Shown here one piece after another: positions 23,480-31,431 of a DNA stretch of 36,470 bases. The notes below the pieces were generated by a model. That model saw only the letters and a program-made list of their open reading frames with translations. It did not search any database and was not told where the DNA came from. Each line of letters starts with the position of its first letter. The stretch's first letter is position 1. The DNA comes from an uncultured Clostridia bacterium (lineage in GTDB: Bacteria; Bacillota; Clostridia; Tissierellales; Peptoniphilaceae). The DNA is taken from positions 1 through 36,470 of the forward strand of contig CAMYBS010000011.1 of assembly GCA_947254025.1 (NCBI GenBank), in the 5' to 3' direction. A program made the translations under genes and the position numbers.

Positions 23480-24229
23480 ATGAAAAAAATAGATACAAAA
23501 AAATATGTTGATGAATTTTATAAAAGGATAGCCGAGGACAACAAGGTTTCGGACGAAGAGAAGCAAAGGGCGGTTGCCTACTCCTTAGGTTACACTGACG
23601 AGGACATAGAGCTTGGAGGCGACTTGGGTCTTGGCTGCGGCAACCCTATTCAAAATGCTAAGCTAAAAGATGGCGAGTGGCTACTTGACCTTGGCTGCGG
23701 CAAAGGGGTCGACGTCTTCAAGGCGGCAAGGGAGATGCACGGCACAGGTAAGGCTGTAGGCATTGACAGGCTCCCAGAGATGATTGAGCGCGCAAATTTC
23801 ATTCGCGACAAGAGAGGCTTTGCAAATGCGGACTTTTTAGTCTCAGATATTGACAACATCAATCTGCCTGACAATACCTTCGACGTCGTTATATCAAACT
23901 GCGTTATTAATCTCTTAGAAGATAAGGAGAAGGTATATAAAGAAATATTTCGCGTGCTTAAACCGGGTGGACGTGTTTCGATAAGTGACATCATTCAGAT
24001 AAAAAAGCTTCCTGATGACATCATAGCTGACCCCATCTTCCACGCGACATGAGTGGGCGGATCCATCACTTCAGAGGCTCTGAAGAATATACTAGAGAAA
24101 GTCGGCTTTATGCCATTTACCATAGTAGAAGAGGACTTGACAGAGGAGTACTTAAACAAGTGGGGACACGAAGGCCTTGACGAGTACATTAAAAGAGGCA
24201 AGATACTTGCGATAAAACCACTTAATTAA
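23480..24229 (+). CDS. arsM: Arsenite methyltransferase ArsM, probable selenoprotein (TGA at 24050 read as Sec191)
   Basis: Class I methyltransferase of the ArsM type. The first 190 residues show L-G-L-G-C-G-N-P (C53), motif I L-L-D-L-G-C-G-K-G-V-D-V-F, N-C-V-I-N-L-L and V-L-K-P-G-G-R-V-S-I-S-D. The frame then meets TGA (24050-24052). It continues intact for 58 more sense codons, as V-G-G-S-I-T-S-E-A-L-K-N-I-L-E-K-V-G-F and so on, ending at TAA 24227-24229. In ArsM the residue just before V-G-G-A/S is the conserved arsenic-binding cysteine (C-V-G-G-A or similar), so TGA stands exactly there. A SECIS-like hairpin follows. The natural reading is a 249-residue protein with selenocysteine 191. 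The start is the ATG with GGTGAT upstream. The third conserved Cys near the C-terminus of many ArsM proteins is not seen. The alternative is a nonsense-mutated pseudogene, less likely because everything downstream is conserved. Confidence 0.82.
24050..24085 (+). promoter_or_regulatory. Bacterial SECIS-like hairpin after in-frame TGA
   Basis: CTTCAG (24069-24074), loop AGGCT (24075-24079) and CTGAAG (24080-24085). The apical loop begins 22 bases after the TGA, and G is among its first two bases. Both agree with the known bacterial SECIS pattern (roughly 16-37 bases from UGA to the loop, G at the top of the loop). SelB would bind this stem to insert selenocysteine. Confidence 0.7.
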
Positions 24230-24245
24230 TTTAAAATTTATGTTT

Positions 24246-24275
24246 ATGGATGTCTTTTATTAAGACATCCATTTT
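24246..24275 (+). terminator. Terminator of arsM
   Basis: ATGGATGTCTT and AAGACATCCAT form an 11-bp stem with loop TTATT, followed by a short T-run. Confidence 0.85.
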
Positions 24276-24310
24276 CATTGTAAAATAATTTAACCATTTA
24301 ACAAAGTGAC

Positions 24311-24339
24311 TTGACAATTAGCTTGCAAAGTGATACGAT
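24311..24339 (+). promoter_or_regulatory. Promoter of the ABC exporter operon
   Basis: Perfect TTGACA (24311-24316), a 17-base spacer and TACGAT (24334-24339). It lies about 107 bases ahead of the first gene, leaving a leader of roughly 100 bases. Confidence 0.7.
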
Positions 24340-24367
24340 TGATACAGCGAATAGTTTATTATATTAG

Positions 24368-24414
24368 CCCTCCCACAAACTTTTTCTTCTTCGTATGTGG
24401 GGGGGTATTTTAAT
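24368..24414 (+). terminator. Leader hairpin/attenuator before ABC exporter
   Basis: CCCTCCCACA (24368-24377) pairs with TGTGGGGGGG (24396-24405) over 10 bp with one G-T wobble, followed by TATTTTAATT. It lies between the promoter and the first gene, so transcription would be attenuated unless the hairpin is prevented from forming. No known riboswitch class is recognised in the short leader. Confidence 0.6.
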
Positions 24415-24446
24415 TATTTCATAAATTTTACTAAGGAGGCGTTGCT

Positions 24447-26165
24447 ATGAAAGCGATTCTTAACACGTATAAACTAGTACGTAAGCATGCAGGCTCCACA
24501 TACATATTCATTTTAATTGAATCTTTAATCACAGCTCTTGTTAGTCCAGCGATAATTTACGCTACGGCTATGGCTGTCGACTCGATTCTTAATTATGTAC
24601 ATGGAGAACGTAATTTATTTCCAATTATTTTATTAATAATTTTATTTGCTTGGGGAGAAGTATCGAAGTTCATTCGAAACATTTTAGACATAAAGCTTGA
24701 GCAAAAACTTGAACTTAATTTAAACACGGCTGTCATGAATAAGCTTGATAAAATATCTTTGGAAGAGATTGAAAAGTCAGGTTTTCAAGACAAGCTAAAT
24801 AAAGTAAAAGATCGTCCGCACATGGCAGTCATAGAACTATTCAACTCATCCATAGCCATAGCAGCTATTGTGGTGAAGGTAGTGGGTATTGCCTTTGTGT
24901 TCTTTACAATCTCTATTTATCTTGGCCTTGCTTATGTCATAAGTGCTGCGCTTGATGTATTCTTCAGCTTCAAGGCAGTTAATAATATGAATAAGATGTT
25001 TGAAAACACTTCGCACAATGAGCGTGAGATGGAAAATATTTTAAGGATACTTAAGGATAAGAACGCCATCTATGAGATAAAAGTTTTTCAAATGAAGAAC
25101 TTGTTTCTTAAGAAATTTAAAAAATATTCCGAAGCCGTTTTTGATGAGAGGCTTAAAACAACTATTGCAAGTCAAAAGTATCTTTTGCTTAGCTCTTTTA
25201 TAAATATAATATGGATGGGACTTGCAATACTTTTCGCCCTACTAAAACTTATTCAAAGAGCAATTACTGTCGGTTCGCTTACAGCTGTCATCACATCTGC
25301 ATCGACTACTTTGGATATGGCTGAGGACTTTGTTTATGAAGCTTCTAGCGTAGCTAATTCTGGATACATTGCAGAGACATTACTTTATATTCTTGATTAT
25401 GACGAAAAAGAACTCAAAAAGCAAATAAAAAGCGGCGAAAAAATTGTTTTTGACAATTTATCTTTTAAATATCCACAAAGTGAAAATATTGTTTTAGATG
25501 ATTTATCGCTAAGTATTGACAAAAACAAGGTTACTGCCATAGTTGGTGAAAACGGAGCTGGTAAGTCAACTATAATCAAGTTAATAGCAGGGCTTTATAA
25601 GCCAACGAGTGGTACTGTTAAGATTAACGGTGCTGAGCCATATTATTTATCTAAAAAAGACTTAGCAGATGAGCTTGCGATAGTTTATCAAGACTTTCAA
25701 AACTATGAACTTAGTATAAAGGATAATGTTTTGCTTGGCGATGATAAGGATATTTCAAGCGATTTAGATTTAATGGAGCTTGAGAAGTATGACATGAATA
25801 TAAATTTAGGCAAGCTTGAAGATGACGGCGTATACTTGTCTGGCGGAGAAAGCCAAAGACTTGCCATAGCTAGAGCCATCTCAAAGTCTTCTGATTTTCT
25901 GATCTTTGATGAGCCAACTGCATCCATGGATCCGATGATGGAAGCAAAGATGTATGAGGGCATAATCAAAGTGCTTAAGATGCGCGGCGCTATAATTATC
26001 ACTCACAGACTTGTCTTATCTAAGCTTGCTGATGAGGTTTTAGTAATTGATAAGGGAAGGCTTATTGAACGAGGCACGCATGAAACGCTTATGGAAAAGG
26101 GTGGCAAATATGCAAAGATGTTCACTGAGCAAGCGACTTGGTATAAGGAGGCAAAAAATGACTAA
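24447..26165 (+). CDS. ABC exporter half-transporter 1 (permease-ATPase)
   Basis: A 572-residue half transporter with ribosome-binding site AAGGAGG. Six membrane helices fill about residues 1-300 and an ATPase domain follows: Walker A G-E-N-G-A-G-K-S-T, Q-loop V-Y-Q-D-F, signature L-S-G-G-E-S-Q-R, Walker B with E F-L-I-F-D-E-P-T-A-S-M-D, H-switch I-I-I-T-H-R-L. The last 8 bases overlap the start of a second half transporter, so the pair should form a heterodimeric type IV exporter. The substrate is unknown; there is no adjacent peptide or immunity gene. Both partners keep canonical ATPase motifs, unlike many heterodimers with one degenerate site. Confidence 0.93.
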   Translation: MKAILNTYKLVRKHAGSTYIFILIESLITALVSPAIIYATAMAVDSILNYVHGERNLFPIILLIILFAWGEVSKFIRNILDIKLEQKLELNLNTAVMNKLDKISLEEIEKSGFQDKLNKVKDRPHMAVIELFNSSIAIAAIVVKVVGIAFVFFTISIYLGLAYVISAALDVFFSFKAVNNMNKMFENTSHNEREMENILRILKDKNAIYEIKVFQMKNLFLKKFKKYSEAVFDERLKTTIASQKYLLLSSFINIIWMGLAILFALLKLIQRAITVGSLTAVITSASTTLDMAEDFVYEASSVANSGYIAETLLYILDYDEKELKKQIKSGEKIVFDNLSFKYPQSENIVLDDLSLSIDKNKVTAIVGENGAGKSTIIKLIAGLYKPTSGTVKINGAEPYYLSKKDLADELAIVYQDFQNYELSIKDNVLLGDDKDISSDLDLMELEKYDMNINLGKLEDDGVYLSGGESQRLAIARAISKSSDFLIFDEPTASMDPMMEAKMYEGIIKVLKMRGAIIITHRLVLSKLADEVLVIDKGRLIERGTHETLMEKGGKYAKMFTEQATWYKEAKND

Positions 26166-27873
26166 GGTAATTAAAAAAGTTTTTAGCGTAACACCAATCG
26201 CGACCATATATGTCTTCATCTACCATATAATTTCAGGTTTCTTTGTTGCAGCAAAGCTATATGCTTCGATGCATATCATACAAAGCGGCTATGAATACAT
26301 CAAAAACTCTTCTGATATAAACGTTTTTATTAAGTATGGAGTCATGCTTTTAATCATCATAGCACTTGAAAGACTTCTTGAGTACTTATATGCGATAGCG
26401 ATGAATGGATATTTGTTTGAAAAAACTGACAGCTACTTAAATAGAGAGATGGCAGCAAAATTATCAAAGATAGACTTAATAAACTTTGAAGATAGAGATT
26501 TTTTAACTATAGAAGAAAGAGCGGCGAGTGCAGTTGATGACGAAAGGCTAAGCAACTCAGTAAGGTTACTTGCTATGGCACTAGGCCAAGGACTTGAAGT
26601 TATCTTGATACTTGTAACACTTTGGACTTATAGCCCATACTTAGTTGCACTAGCAGCCTTAACGGTAGTGCCCTACCTAATCACAAGACTTATACGCGGC
26701 AAAGCCTTTTATGATTTAAAGAGCATAGAAGCCTTTGACGAGAGAAAGCTAAATTATTTCTACAGCATATTTACAGATACTAAGACTAATAGGGAGATAA
26801 AGTCATATAACAGCTCTGAGTTTTTCTTGAGTAAATATACTAGCGTTTTTAAAGATACAAGTAAAAAATATTTTGATGAGAGACTAAAAGATGCTAAGTC
26901 ACTACTTTTCTGCGACATACTAAGCGTTATAGCCTTCTCCATCGCCATAATAATAACTATAAAACTTGCCTTCGATGGCAGGATACTCATCGGTATGATG
27001 GGTGCTGCACTTATGGCTTATCAAAATATGCAAAACTCAAGCAAGGATATGATAGTCACTGTCGGCAATTTACCGAGAAACATTTCCTTCGCAAGCGATT
27101 ACTTTACTTTTATGGACAGCAGTGAAGAGAAAAAATCTTACGATGTAAATTTTGGCAAAATTAGTGTAAAAGATGCTTCATTTACTTATCCAAAGACTGA
27201 TAACGGCCTTTATGATATAAGCTTAAGTATAGACGAGGGCGAGAGCGTGGCAATAGTTGGCTATAACGGTTCAGGCAAGACAACATTTACAAAGGCTTTG
27301 ACTGGGGTCTATGATGCCAGTGGAGAAATATCTTTTGCTGGAGTAAATATAAAGGGAAGAGGACTTAGCTTTGATGATTACACTATAGTTCCTCAAGAAA
27401 GAACTGAGATTAATCTTAGTATAGCTGAGCATATCGCATCACATGAGACTTATGACGAGGCAAAGCTAAAGTCGCTGCTTGATTACGTGGGCTTAGATAA
27501 ATTATATAAAGAGCACTCACTCGATACAAGGCTTGGCAAGGACTTTGACGGAGTAGAGCTATCTGGTGGCGAAAGGCAAAGGCTTGACATAGCAAGGTCC
27601 ATGTATAAGGATGCTAAGCTTATCATACTTGATGAAGCAACATCGGCTCTTGACCCAATGCAAGAGAGCGAGATCTTAAAGAAGTTCCTCGACATATCAA
27701 AGGGAAGGACGTCCATCATCGTTACACATAGACTTGGTATATGCAAAAGTGTAGATAAGATAGTAGTCTTTAAAGATGGCAGAGTGGATAGCATTGGTAC
27801 GCATGATGAGCTATTGACAAAGTCTCAATACTATAGAGAGATGTATGAAGCACAAGCAAAATTTTATAAGTAA
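26158..27873 (+). CDS. ABC exporter half-transporter 2 (permease-ATPase)
   Basis: A 571-residue partner of the preceding gene. The ATG at 26158 (AAGGAGG upstream) is the start; the frame is open back to 26047, but only as an overlap inside the first gene. Membrane part about 1-320, ATPase part with G-Y-N-G-S-G-K-T-T, V-P-Q-E-R-T-E, L-S-G-G-E-R-Q-R, L-I-I-L-D-E-A-T-S-A-L-D and I-I-V-T-H-R-L. No terminator separates the pair. Only about 60 bases, including a new promoter, follow before the small antitoxin-like gene. Confidence 0.93.
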   Translation: MTKVIKKVFSVTPIATIYVFIYHIISGFFVAAKLYASMHIIQSGYEYIKNSSDINVFIKYGVMLLIIIALERLLEYLYAIAMNGYLFEKTDSYLNREMAAKLSKIDLINFEDRDFLTIEERAASAVDDERLSNSVRLLAMALGQGLEVILILVTLWTYSPYLVALAALTVVPYLITRLIRGKAFYDLKSIEAFDERKLNYFYSIFTDTKTNREIKSYNSSEFFLSKYTSVFKDTSKKYFDERLKDAKSLLFCDILSVIAFSIAIIITIKLAFDGRILIGMMGAALMAYQNMQNSSKDMIVTVGNLPRNISFASDYFTFMDSSEEKKSYDVNFGKISVKDASFTYPKTDNGLYDISLSIDEGESVAIVGYNGSGKTTFTKALTGVYDASGEISFAGVNIKGRGLSFDDYTIVPQERTEINLSIAEHIASHETYDEAKLKSLLDYVGLDKLYKEHSLDTRLGKDFDGVELSGGERQRLDIARSMYKDAKLIILDEATSALDPMQESEILKKFLDISKGRTSIIVTHRLGICKSVDKIVVFKDGRVDSIGTHDELLTKSQYYREMYEAQAKFYK

Positions 27874-27878
27874 ATATA

Positions 27879-27907
27879 TTGACAAGACTATAAGTAAGAT
27901 ATAAAAT
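27879..27907 (+). promoter_or_regulatory. Promoter of the small antitoxin-like gene
   Basis: Perfect TTGACA (27879-27884), a 17-base spacer and TAAAAT (27902-27907). It starts 5 bases after the stop of the ABC gene, so the small gene has its own start of transcription. Confidence 0.75.
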
Positions 27908-27936
27908 AGTATTAAAATTAATAATAGGAGCATGAT

Positions 27937-28107
27937 ATGAAGGAAAAGCATATAAATAATGATAGCAGTATGAAAAAGCCATTAATATATGAAGACTTAA
28001 GTGAAGAAGAATTTGACAATGAGATAATGAAGGCGCTTGACGATTTTGATAATGGCAGGACATATACTAGTGAAGAGGTCGAGAAAGAGCTTGATAAAAT
28101 TTTATAA
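27937..28107 (+). CDS. RelB-like antitoxin or small regulator, orphan (56 aa)
   Basis: ATG at 27937 with TAGGAG 6 bases upstream. The 56-residue product is acidic. Its C-terminal half A-L-D-D-F-D-N-G-R-T-Y-T-S-E-E-V-E-K-E-L looks like the conserved part of RelB/ParD-type antitoxins ('...G..Y..EEV..EL'). These proteins bind a small toxin and their own operator. No toxin gene follows; the next feature is a terminator and then metG. It may be a solitary remnant or work in trans. It is supported by a promoter, a ribosome-binding site and a terminator. Function is inferred from a short motif. Confidence 0.65.
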   Translation: MKEKHINNDSSMKKPLIYEDLSEEEFDNEIMKALDDFDNGRTYTSEEVEKELDKIL

Positions 28108-28121
28108 GCAATAAAGAATTA

Positions 28122-28157
28122 ATCAAAGACTATATATAAATGGTCTTTGATTTTTTT
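28122..28157 (+). terminator. Terminator after the small gene
   Basis: ATCAAAGAC (28122-28130) pairs with GTCTTTGAT (28143-28151), followed by a run of seven T. The metG -35 region overlaps its 3' arm. Confidence 0.85.
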
Positions 28158-28175
28158 GTGCCTTTATGCTATAAT
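28147..28175 (+). promoter_or_regulatory. Promoter of the metG operon
   Basis: TTGATT (28147-28152), a 17-base spacer and a perfect TATAAT (28170-28175) with extended TGC. It overlaps the preceding terminator. Confidence 0.7.
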
Positions 28176-28197
28176 TAAGGGAAAAGGAGTTGAAAGA

Positions 28198-30135
28198 ATG
28201 GAAAAATATTATTTAAGTACACCAATTTATTATCCAAGTGGTTACTTACACATAGGAAACACATATACGACTATAGTTGCGGACATGCTTAAGAGGTACA
28301 AGGAGCTTCAAGGCATGGATGTATATTTTGTTACAGGCTCCGACGAACATGGTGAGAAGATTCAAAAGAACGCTGAGAAAGCTGGCGTTACTCCTTTGGA
28401 ATTCGTTACTAATATTAATGAACAAATATATAAGCTATGGGACTTACTTGACATAAGATATGATAAGTATATAAGAACTTCGGATAAGTCTCATGATGAG
28501 ATGGTTAAGAAGATATTTACAAGACTATACGAGCAAGGCGACATATACAAGGGCGAGTATGAAGGACTTTACTGCACTCCATGTGAGTCGTTCTGGACTG
28601 AGTCTCAACTTGTCGATGGCAAGTGCCCTGACTGCGGTAGAGAGGTGCACCCTGCACACGAAGAAGCGTATTTCTTCAGGCTAAGTAAGTACAAGGACAG
28701 ACTTTTGAAATACTACGAAGAGCATCCAGAGTTCATTGAACCAGAGTCTAAGAAGGCTGAGATGGTTAACAACTTCTTCAAGGAAGGTCTTCAAGACTTA
28801 TGCGTTTCAAGAACTTCATTCAACTGGGGCGTTCAAGTGCCATTCGATCCAAAGCACGTTGTTTATGTGTGGATAGACGCTTTGTCGTCATACATTGACG
28901 CTGCTGGATATTTACAAGACGATGAAAAGTTCAAAAAACTTTGGCCAGCTGATATTCACTTGGTTGGTAAGGACATTTTGCGTTTCCACGTAATAATATG
29001 GCCAGCACTACTTATGGCTCTAGACCTTCCACTACCTAAGAAAGTCTTTGCACATGGCTGGATACTTTTTGAAAGCGACAAGATGAGTAAGAGCAAGGGC
29101 AATGTCATCTACCCTGAGCCAATAGTTAAGCTATATGGCAGAGATGCGCTTAAGTACTATGTTATGAGGGAGTTCAACTTTGGTAGCGATGGTAACTTCC
29201 AAAGCAAAAAGTTTATGGAAAGAGTAAACTCTGACCTTGCAAATGACCTTGGTAACTTAGTTTCAAGAACTATTGCCATGGCAGAAAAGTACTTTGGCGG
29301 AAGCGTTAATAAAAAGACTTCTGATGATGCAATCGATAAGGATTTAATTGACGTAGCATTAACAAGAAAAGCTGTTCTTGATGAAAAGATGGAGCACCTT
29401 AACTTATCGGTAGCCATAGATGAAGTCTTTAAGCTAATCAGAAGGTCTAATAAGTACATCGACGAAACATGCCCATGGACTTTAAACGATGACGAACACA
29501 AGGAAAGACTTGAAACTATCATATATAATTTACTTGAAGCATTAAGAATTTCATCTGTATTACTAAGCCCATTCATCCCAGATACTGCAAAGAAGATCAG
29601 AGAAGCGCTTGGTTTAAGTGAAGAAATGAAATATGAAGAGTGCGATGAATTTGGTAAAGTAGATAAATACACTGTAAAGAAGATAGATACACTATTCCCA
29701 AGACTTGATGTTGATAAAGAAGTAGAGAGACTACTTGAGGAAAACGCAAGTTTAGTTAAGTCGAGAGAAGAAAAAGATGGCAAGGCAAAGGCAGAGGATG
29801 CTGATGCTAAGCCAGCTATAGAGTTTGATGATTTTGCAAAGCTTGATTTAAGATTAGGCGAAGTAATTGACTCAAAAGAACATCCTGAGGCTGACAAACT
29901 TTTGATTAACACAGTTAAGATTGGTGATGAGACAAGAACTATTGTTAGCGGCATCAAGAAGTGGTACAAGCCAGAGGACATCATAGGCAAGAAGGTTGTC
30001 GTTGTATGCAACTTAAAGCCTAGAAAGCTTAGAGGCGTTGAGTCTCAAGGTATGATACTTGCTTGCGAAAACGGCGATGACTTATCACTAGTTACATCGC
30101 TTGAAGATATGCCAAGTGGCTCAGTGATCGCGTAA
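28198..30135 (+). CDS. metG: Methionyl-tRNA synthetase
   Basis: A 645-residue class I synthetase that charges tRNA-Met. The start at 28198 follows AAGGAG; the frame is open to 28147, but that part is promoter. Motifs: H-I-G-N near residue 20, a zinc-binding C-T-P-C...C-P-D-C pair, and K-M-S-K-S-K-G-N. A C-terminal tRNA-binding (EMAP/Trbp111) domain follows a charged linker: F-A-K-L-D-L-R-L-G-E-V and H-P-E-A-D-K-L. It is the first gene of metG-tatD-rnmV-rsmA-arsR, a classic Firmicute order; its stop overlaps the tatD start by one base. Confidence 0.98.
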   Translation: MEKYYLSTPIYYPSGYLHIGNTYTTIVADMLKRYKELQGMDVYFVTGSDEHGEKIQKNAEKAGVTPLEFVTNINEQIYKLWDLLDIRYDKYIRTSDKSHDEMVKKIFTRLYEQGDIYKGEYEGLYCTPCESFWTESQLVDGKCPDCGREVHPAHEEAYFFRLSKYKDRLLKYYEEHPEFIEPESKKAEMVNNFFKEGLQDLCVSRTSFNWGVQVPFDPKHVVYVWIDALSSYIDAAGYLQDDEKFKKLWPADIHLVGKDILRFHVIIWPALLMALDLPLPKKVFAHGWILFESDKMSKSKGNVIYPEPIVKLYGRDALKYYVMREFNFGSDGNFQSKKFMERVNSDLANDLGNLVSRTIAMAEKYFGGSVNKKTSDDAIDKDLIDVALTRKAVLDEKMEHLNLSVAIDEVFKLIRRSNKYIDETCPWTLNDDEHKERLETIIYNLLEALRISSVLLSPFIPDTAKKIREALGLSEEMKYEECDEFGKVDKYTVKKIDTLFPRLDVDKEVERLLEENASLVKSREEKDGKAKAEDADAKPAIEFDDFAKLDLRLGEVIDSKEHPEADKLLINTVKIGDETRTIVSGIKKWYKPEDIIGKKVVVVCNLKPRKLRGVESQGMILACENGDDLSLVTSLEDMPSGSVIA

Positions 30136-30905
30136 TGGTATTCGTTGATTCACACGCTCATCTTGACGACGAAGCCTTTGATGAGGACAGAGAAGAAGTC
30201 ATAAAAGATATCTTATCTGGAGGAAACTACTTCTTCAACATAGGCTGCGACCTTAAGACAAGCTACTCAAGCTATGAGCTTAGTAAAAAGTACGATCACG
30301 TCTACGCAGTTGTAGGCGTGCATCCGCATGAGGCGAAGTACTACACAGCACAGACGCGCGAGGCGCTTAAAGAGCTACTTACTAAGGACAAGGTTATGGC
30401 GATAGGCGAGATTGGCCTTGACTACCACTACGATTTGTCACCACGTGATGTACAAAGAGAGGTCTTTATTGACCAGATAAATTTAGCTAGAGAGATGGAT
30501 GTGCCCATCGTTATTCATACGCGTGAAGCGATGGAAGAGACTTACGAGATACTTGAAAAGCACGCAAAGGGTATGAAGGTTCTTTTGCACTGCTATACAG
30601 GGTCTATAGAAATGGCGAGAAAGTATCTAAAACTTGGCTACAAGCTAGCTTTAGGAGGAGCGCTAACTTTTAAAAATGCAAAGAACACTGTGGATGTCGC
30701 AAAGGAAGTTGATTTGAAAGACCTACTTATAGAGACGGACTCACCATATATGACGCCGGTGCCATATAGAGGCAAGAGGAATGACCCGAGAAAAGTAGTC
30801 TTGGTTGCAGAAAAACTTGCCGAGATCAAGGGTATCAGCACAGAAGAAGTCTTAGAAGCTACAAAGAAGAACGCATTTGAATTTTTTGGAGTGAAAAATG
30901 ATTAA
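30135..30905 (+). CDS. tatD: TatD-family metal-dependent DNase
   Basis: A 256-residue TIM-barrel hydrolase. Metal ligands are visible in F-V-D-S-H-A-H-L-D, G-E-I-G-L-D-Y-H, I-H-T-R-E-A, L-H-C-Y-T-G and I-E-T-D-S-P-Y. TatD enzymes are 3'-5' exonucleases acting on DNA, or D-aminoacyl-tRNA deacylases in some cases. Length is normal. It overlaps both neighbours. Confidence 0.96.
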   Translation: MVFVDSHAHLDDEAFDEDREEVIKDILSGGNYFFNIGCDLKTSYSSYELSKKYDHVYAVVGVHPHEAKYYTAQTREALKELLTKDKVMAIGEIGLDYHYDLSPRDVQREVFIDQINLAREMDVPIVIHTREAMEETYEILEKHAKGMKVLLHCYTGSIEMARKYLKLGYKLALGGALTFKNAKNTVDVAKEVDLKDLLIETDSPYMTPVPYRGKRNDPRKVVLVAEKLAEIKGISTEEVLEATKKNAFEFFGVKND

Positions 30906-31431
30906 AGAACTCATAGTTGTCGAGGGCATGGATGACATCGCACAGATTAAAAACGCTGTGGATGCTGACATCGTTGCAACACATGGCTATAAAATTAAAA
31001 AAACGCTCTTTGACGAGCTTAAGAAAGCTGTCAAGACGAGGGGAGTCATTGTATTTACTGATCCTGATTATGCTGGTAAGATGATTAGACGCACCATCAA
31101 TGAAAATGTTAAGGGCTGTAAAAATGCTTACCTAAAGCAGTCAGATGCGATTAAGAAAGATGATATCGGAGTTGAAAATGCTTCGAAGGAGGCAATTATC
31201 GATGCACTGATGAACGCAAGAGCATCGACAGAAGAGAGGACCGTTTTATATACAACGAAGGATTTGTTTGAGAATAAACTTTTAGGAGCAGACGGTTCTA
31301 GTGAAAGGCGCGAAAAACTTGCGAGCCTACTAAAAATTTCTAATTCAAACGCAAAAAAGATGCTCGACGCACTAAACTATTATCAAATTTCGAGAGAAGA
31401 TTTTGTGGAGGCTATGAAGAAAATTGACTGA
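30898..31431 (+). CDS. rnmV: Ribonuclease M5
   Basis: A 177-residue Toprim-domain nuclease that matures 5S rRNA in low-GC Gram-positives. The Toprim residues are V-V-E-G-M-D-D (Glu) and F-T-D-P-D-Y-A-G (Asp-x-Asp). Its place between tatD and rsmA is the conserved Firmicute arrangement. It overlaps tatD by 8 bases and rsmA by 8 bases. Confidence 0.95.
   Translation: MIKELIVVEGMDDIAQIKNAVDADIVATHGYKIKKTLFDELKKAVKTRGVIVFTDPDYAGKMIRRTINENVKGCKNAYLKQSDAIKKDDIGVENASKEAIIDALMNARASTEERTVLYTTKDLFENKLLGADGSSERREKLASLLKISNSNAKKMLDALNYYQISREDFVEAMKKID

Noticed and set aside
23480..24052. ArsM as a normal 190-residue protein ending at the TGA
   Set aside because: It would lose the substrate-binding segment, while the sequence after TGA is family-like, in frame and followed by its own terminator.
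24340..24446. T-box or other known riboswitch in the ABC leader
   Set aside because: The leader is too short and no T-box sequence or other family consensus is visible; only a hairpin is supported.
26047..26157. N-terminal extension of the second ABC half-transporter
   Set aside because: It lies wholly within the first ABC gene in another frame; AAGGAGG directly precedes the ATG at 26158.
29157..30011. Long minus-strand open frame (284 codons) opposite metG
   Set aside because: It is a shadow of metG codon usage, Ser/Leu-rich with no ribosome-binding site or known motif.
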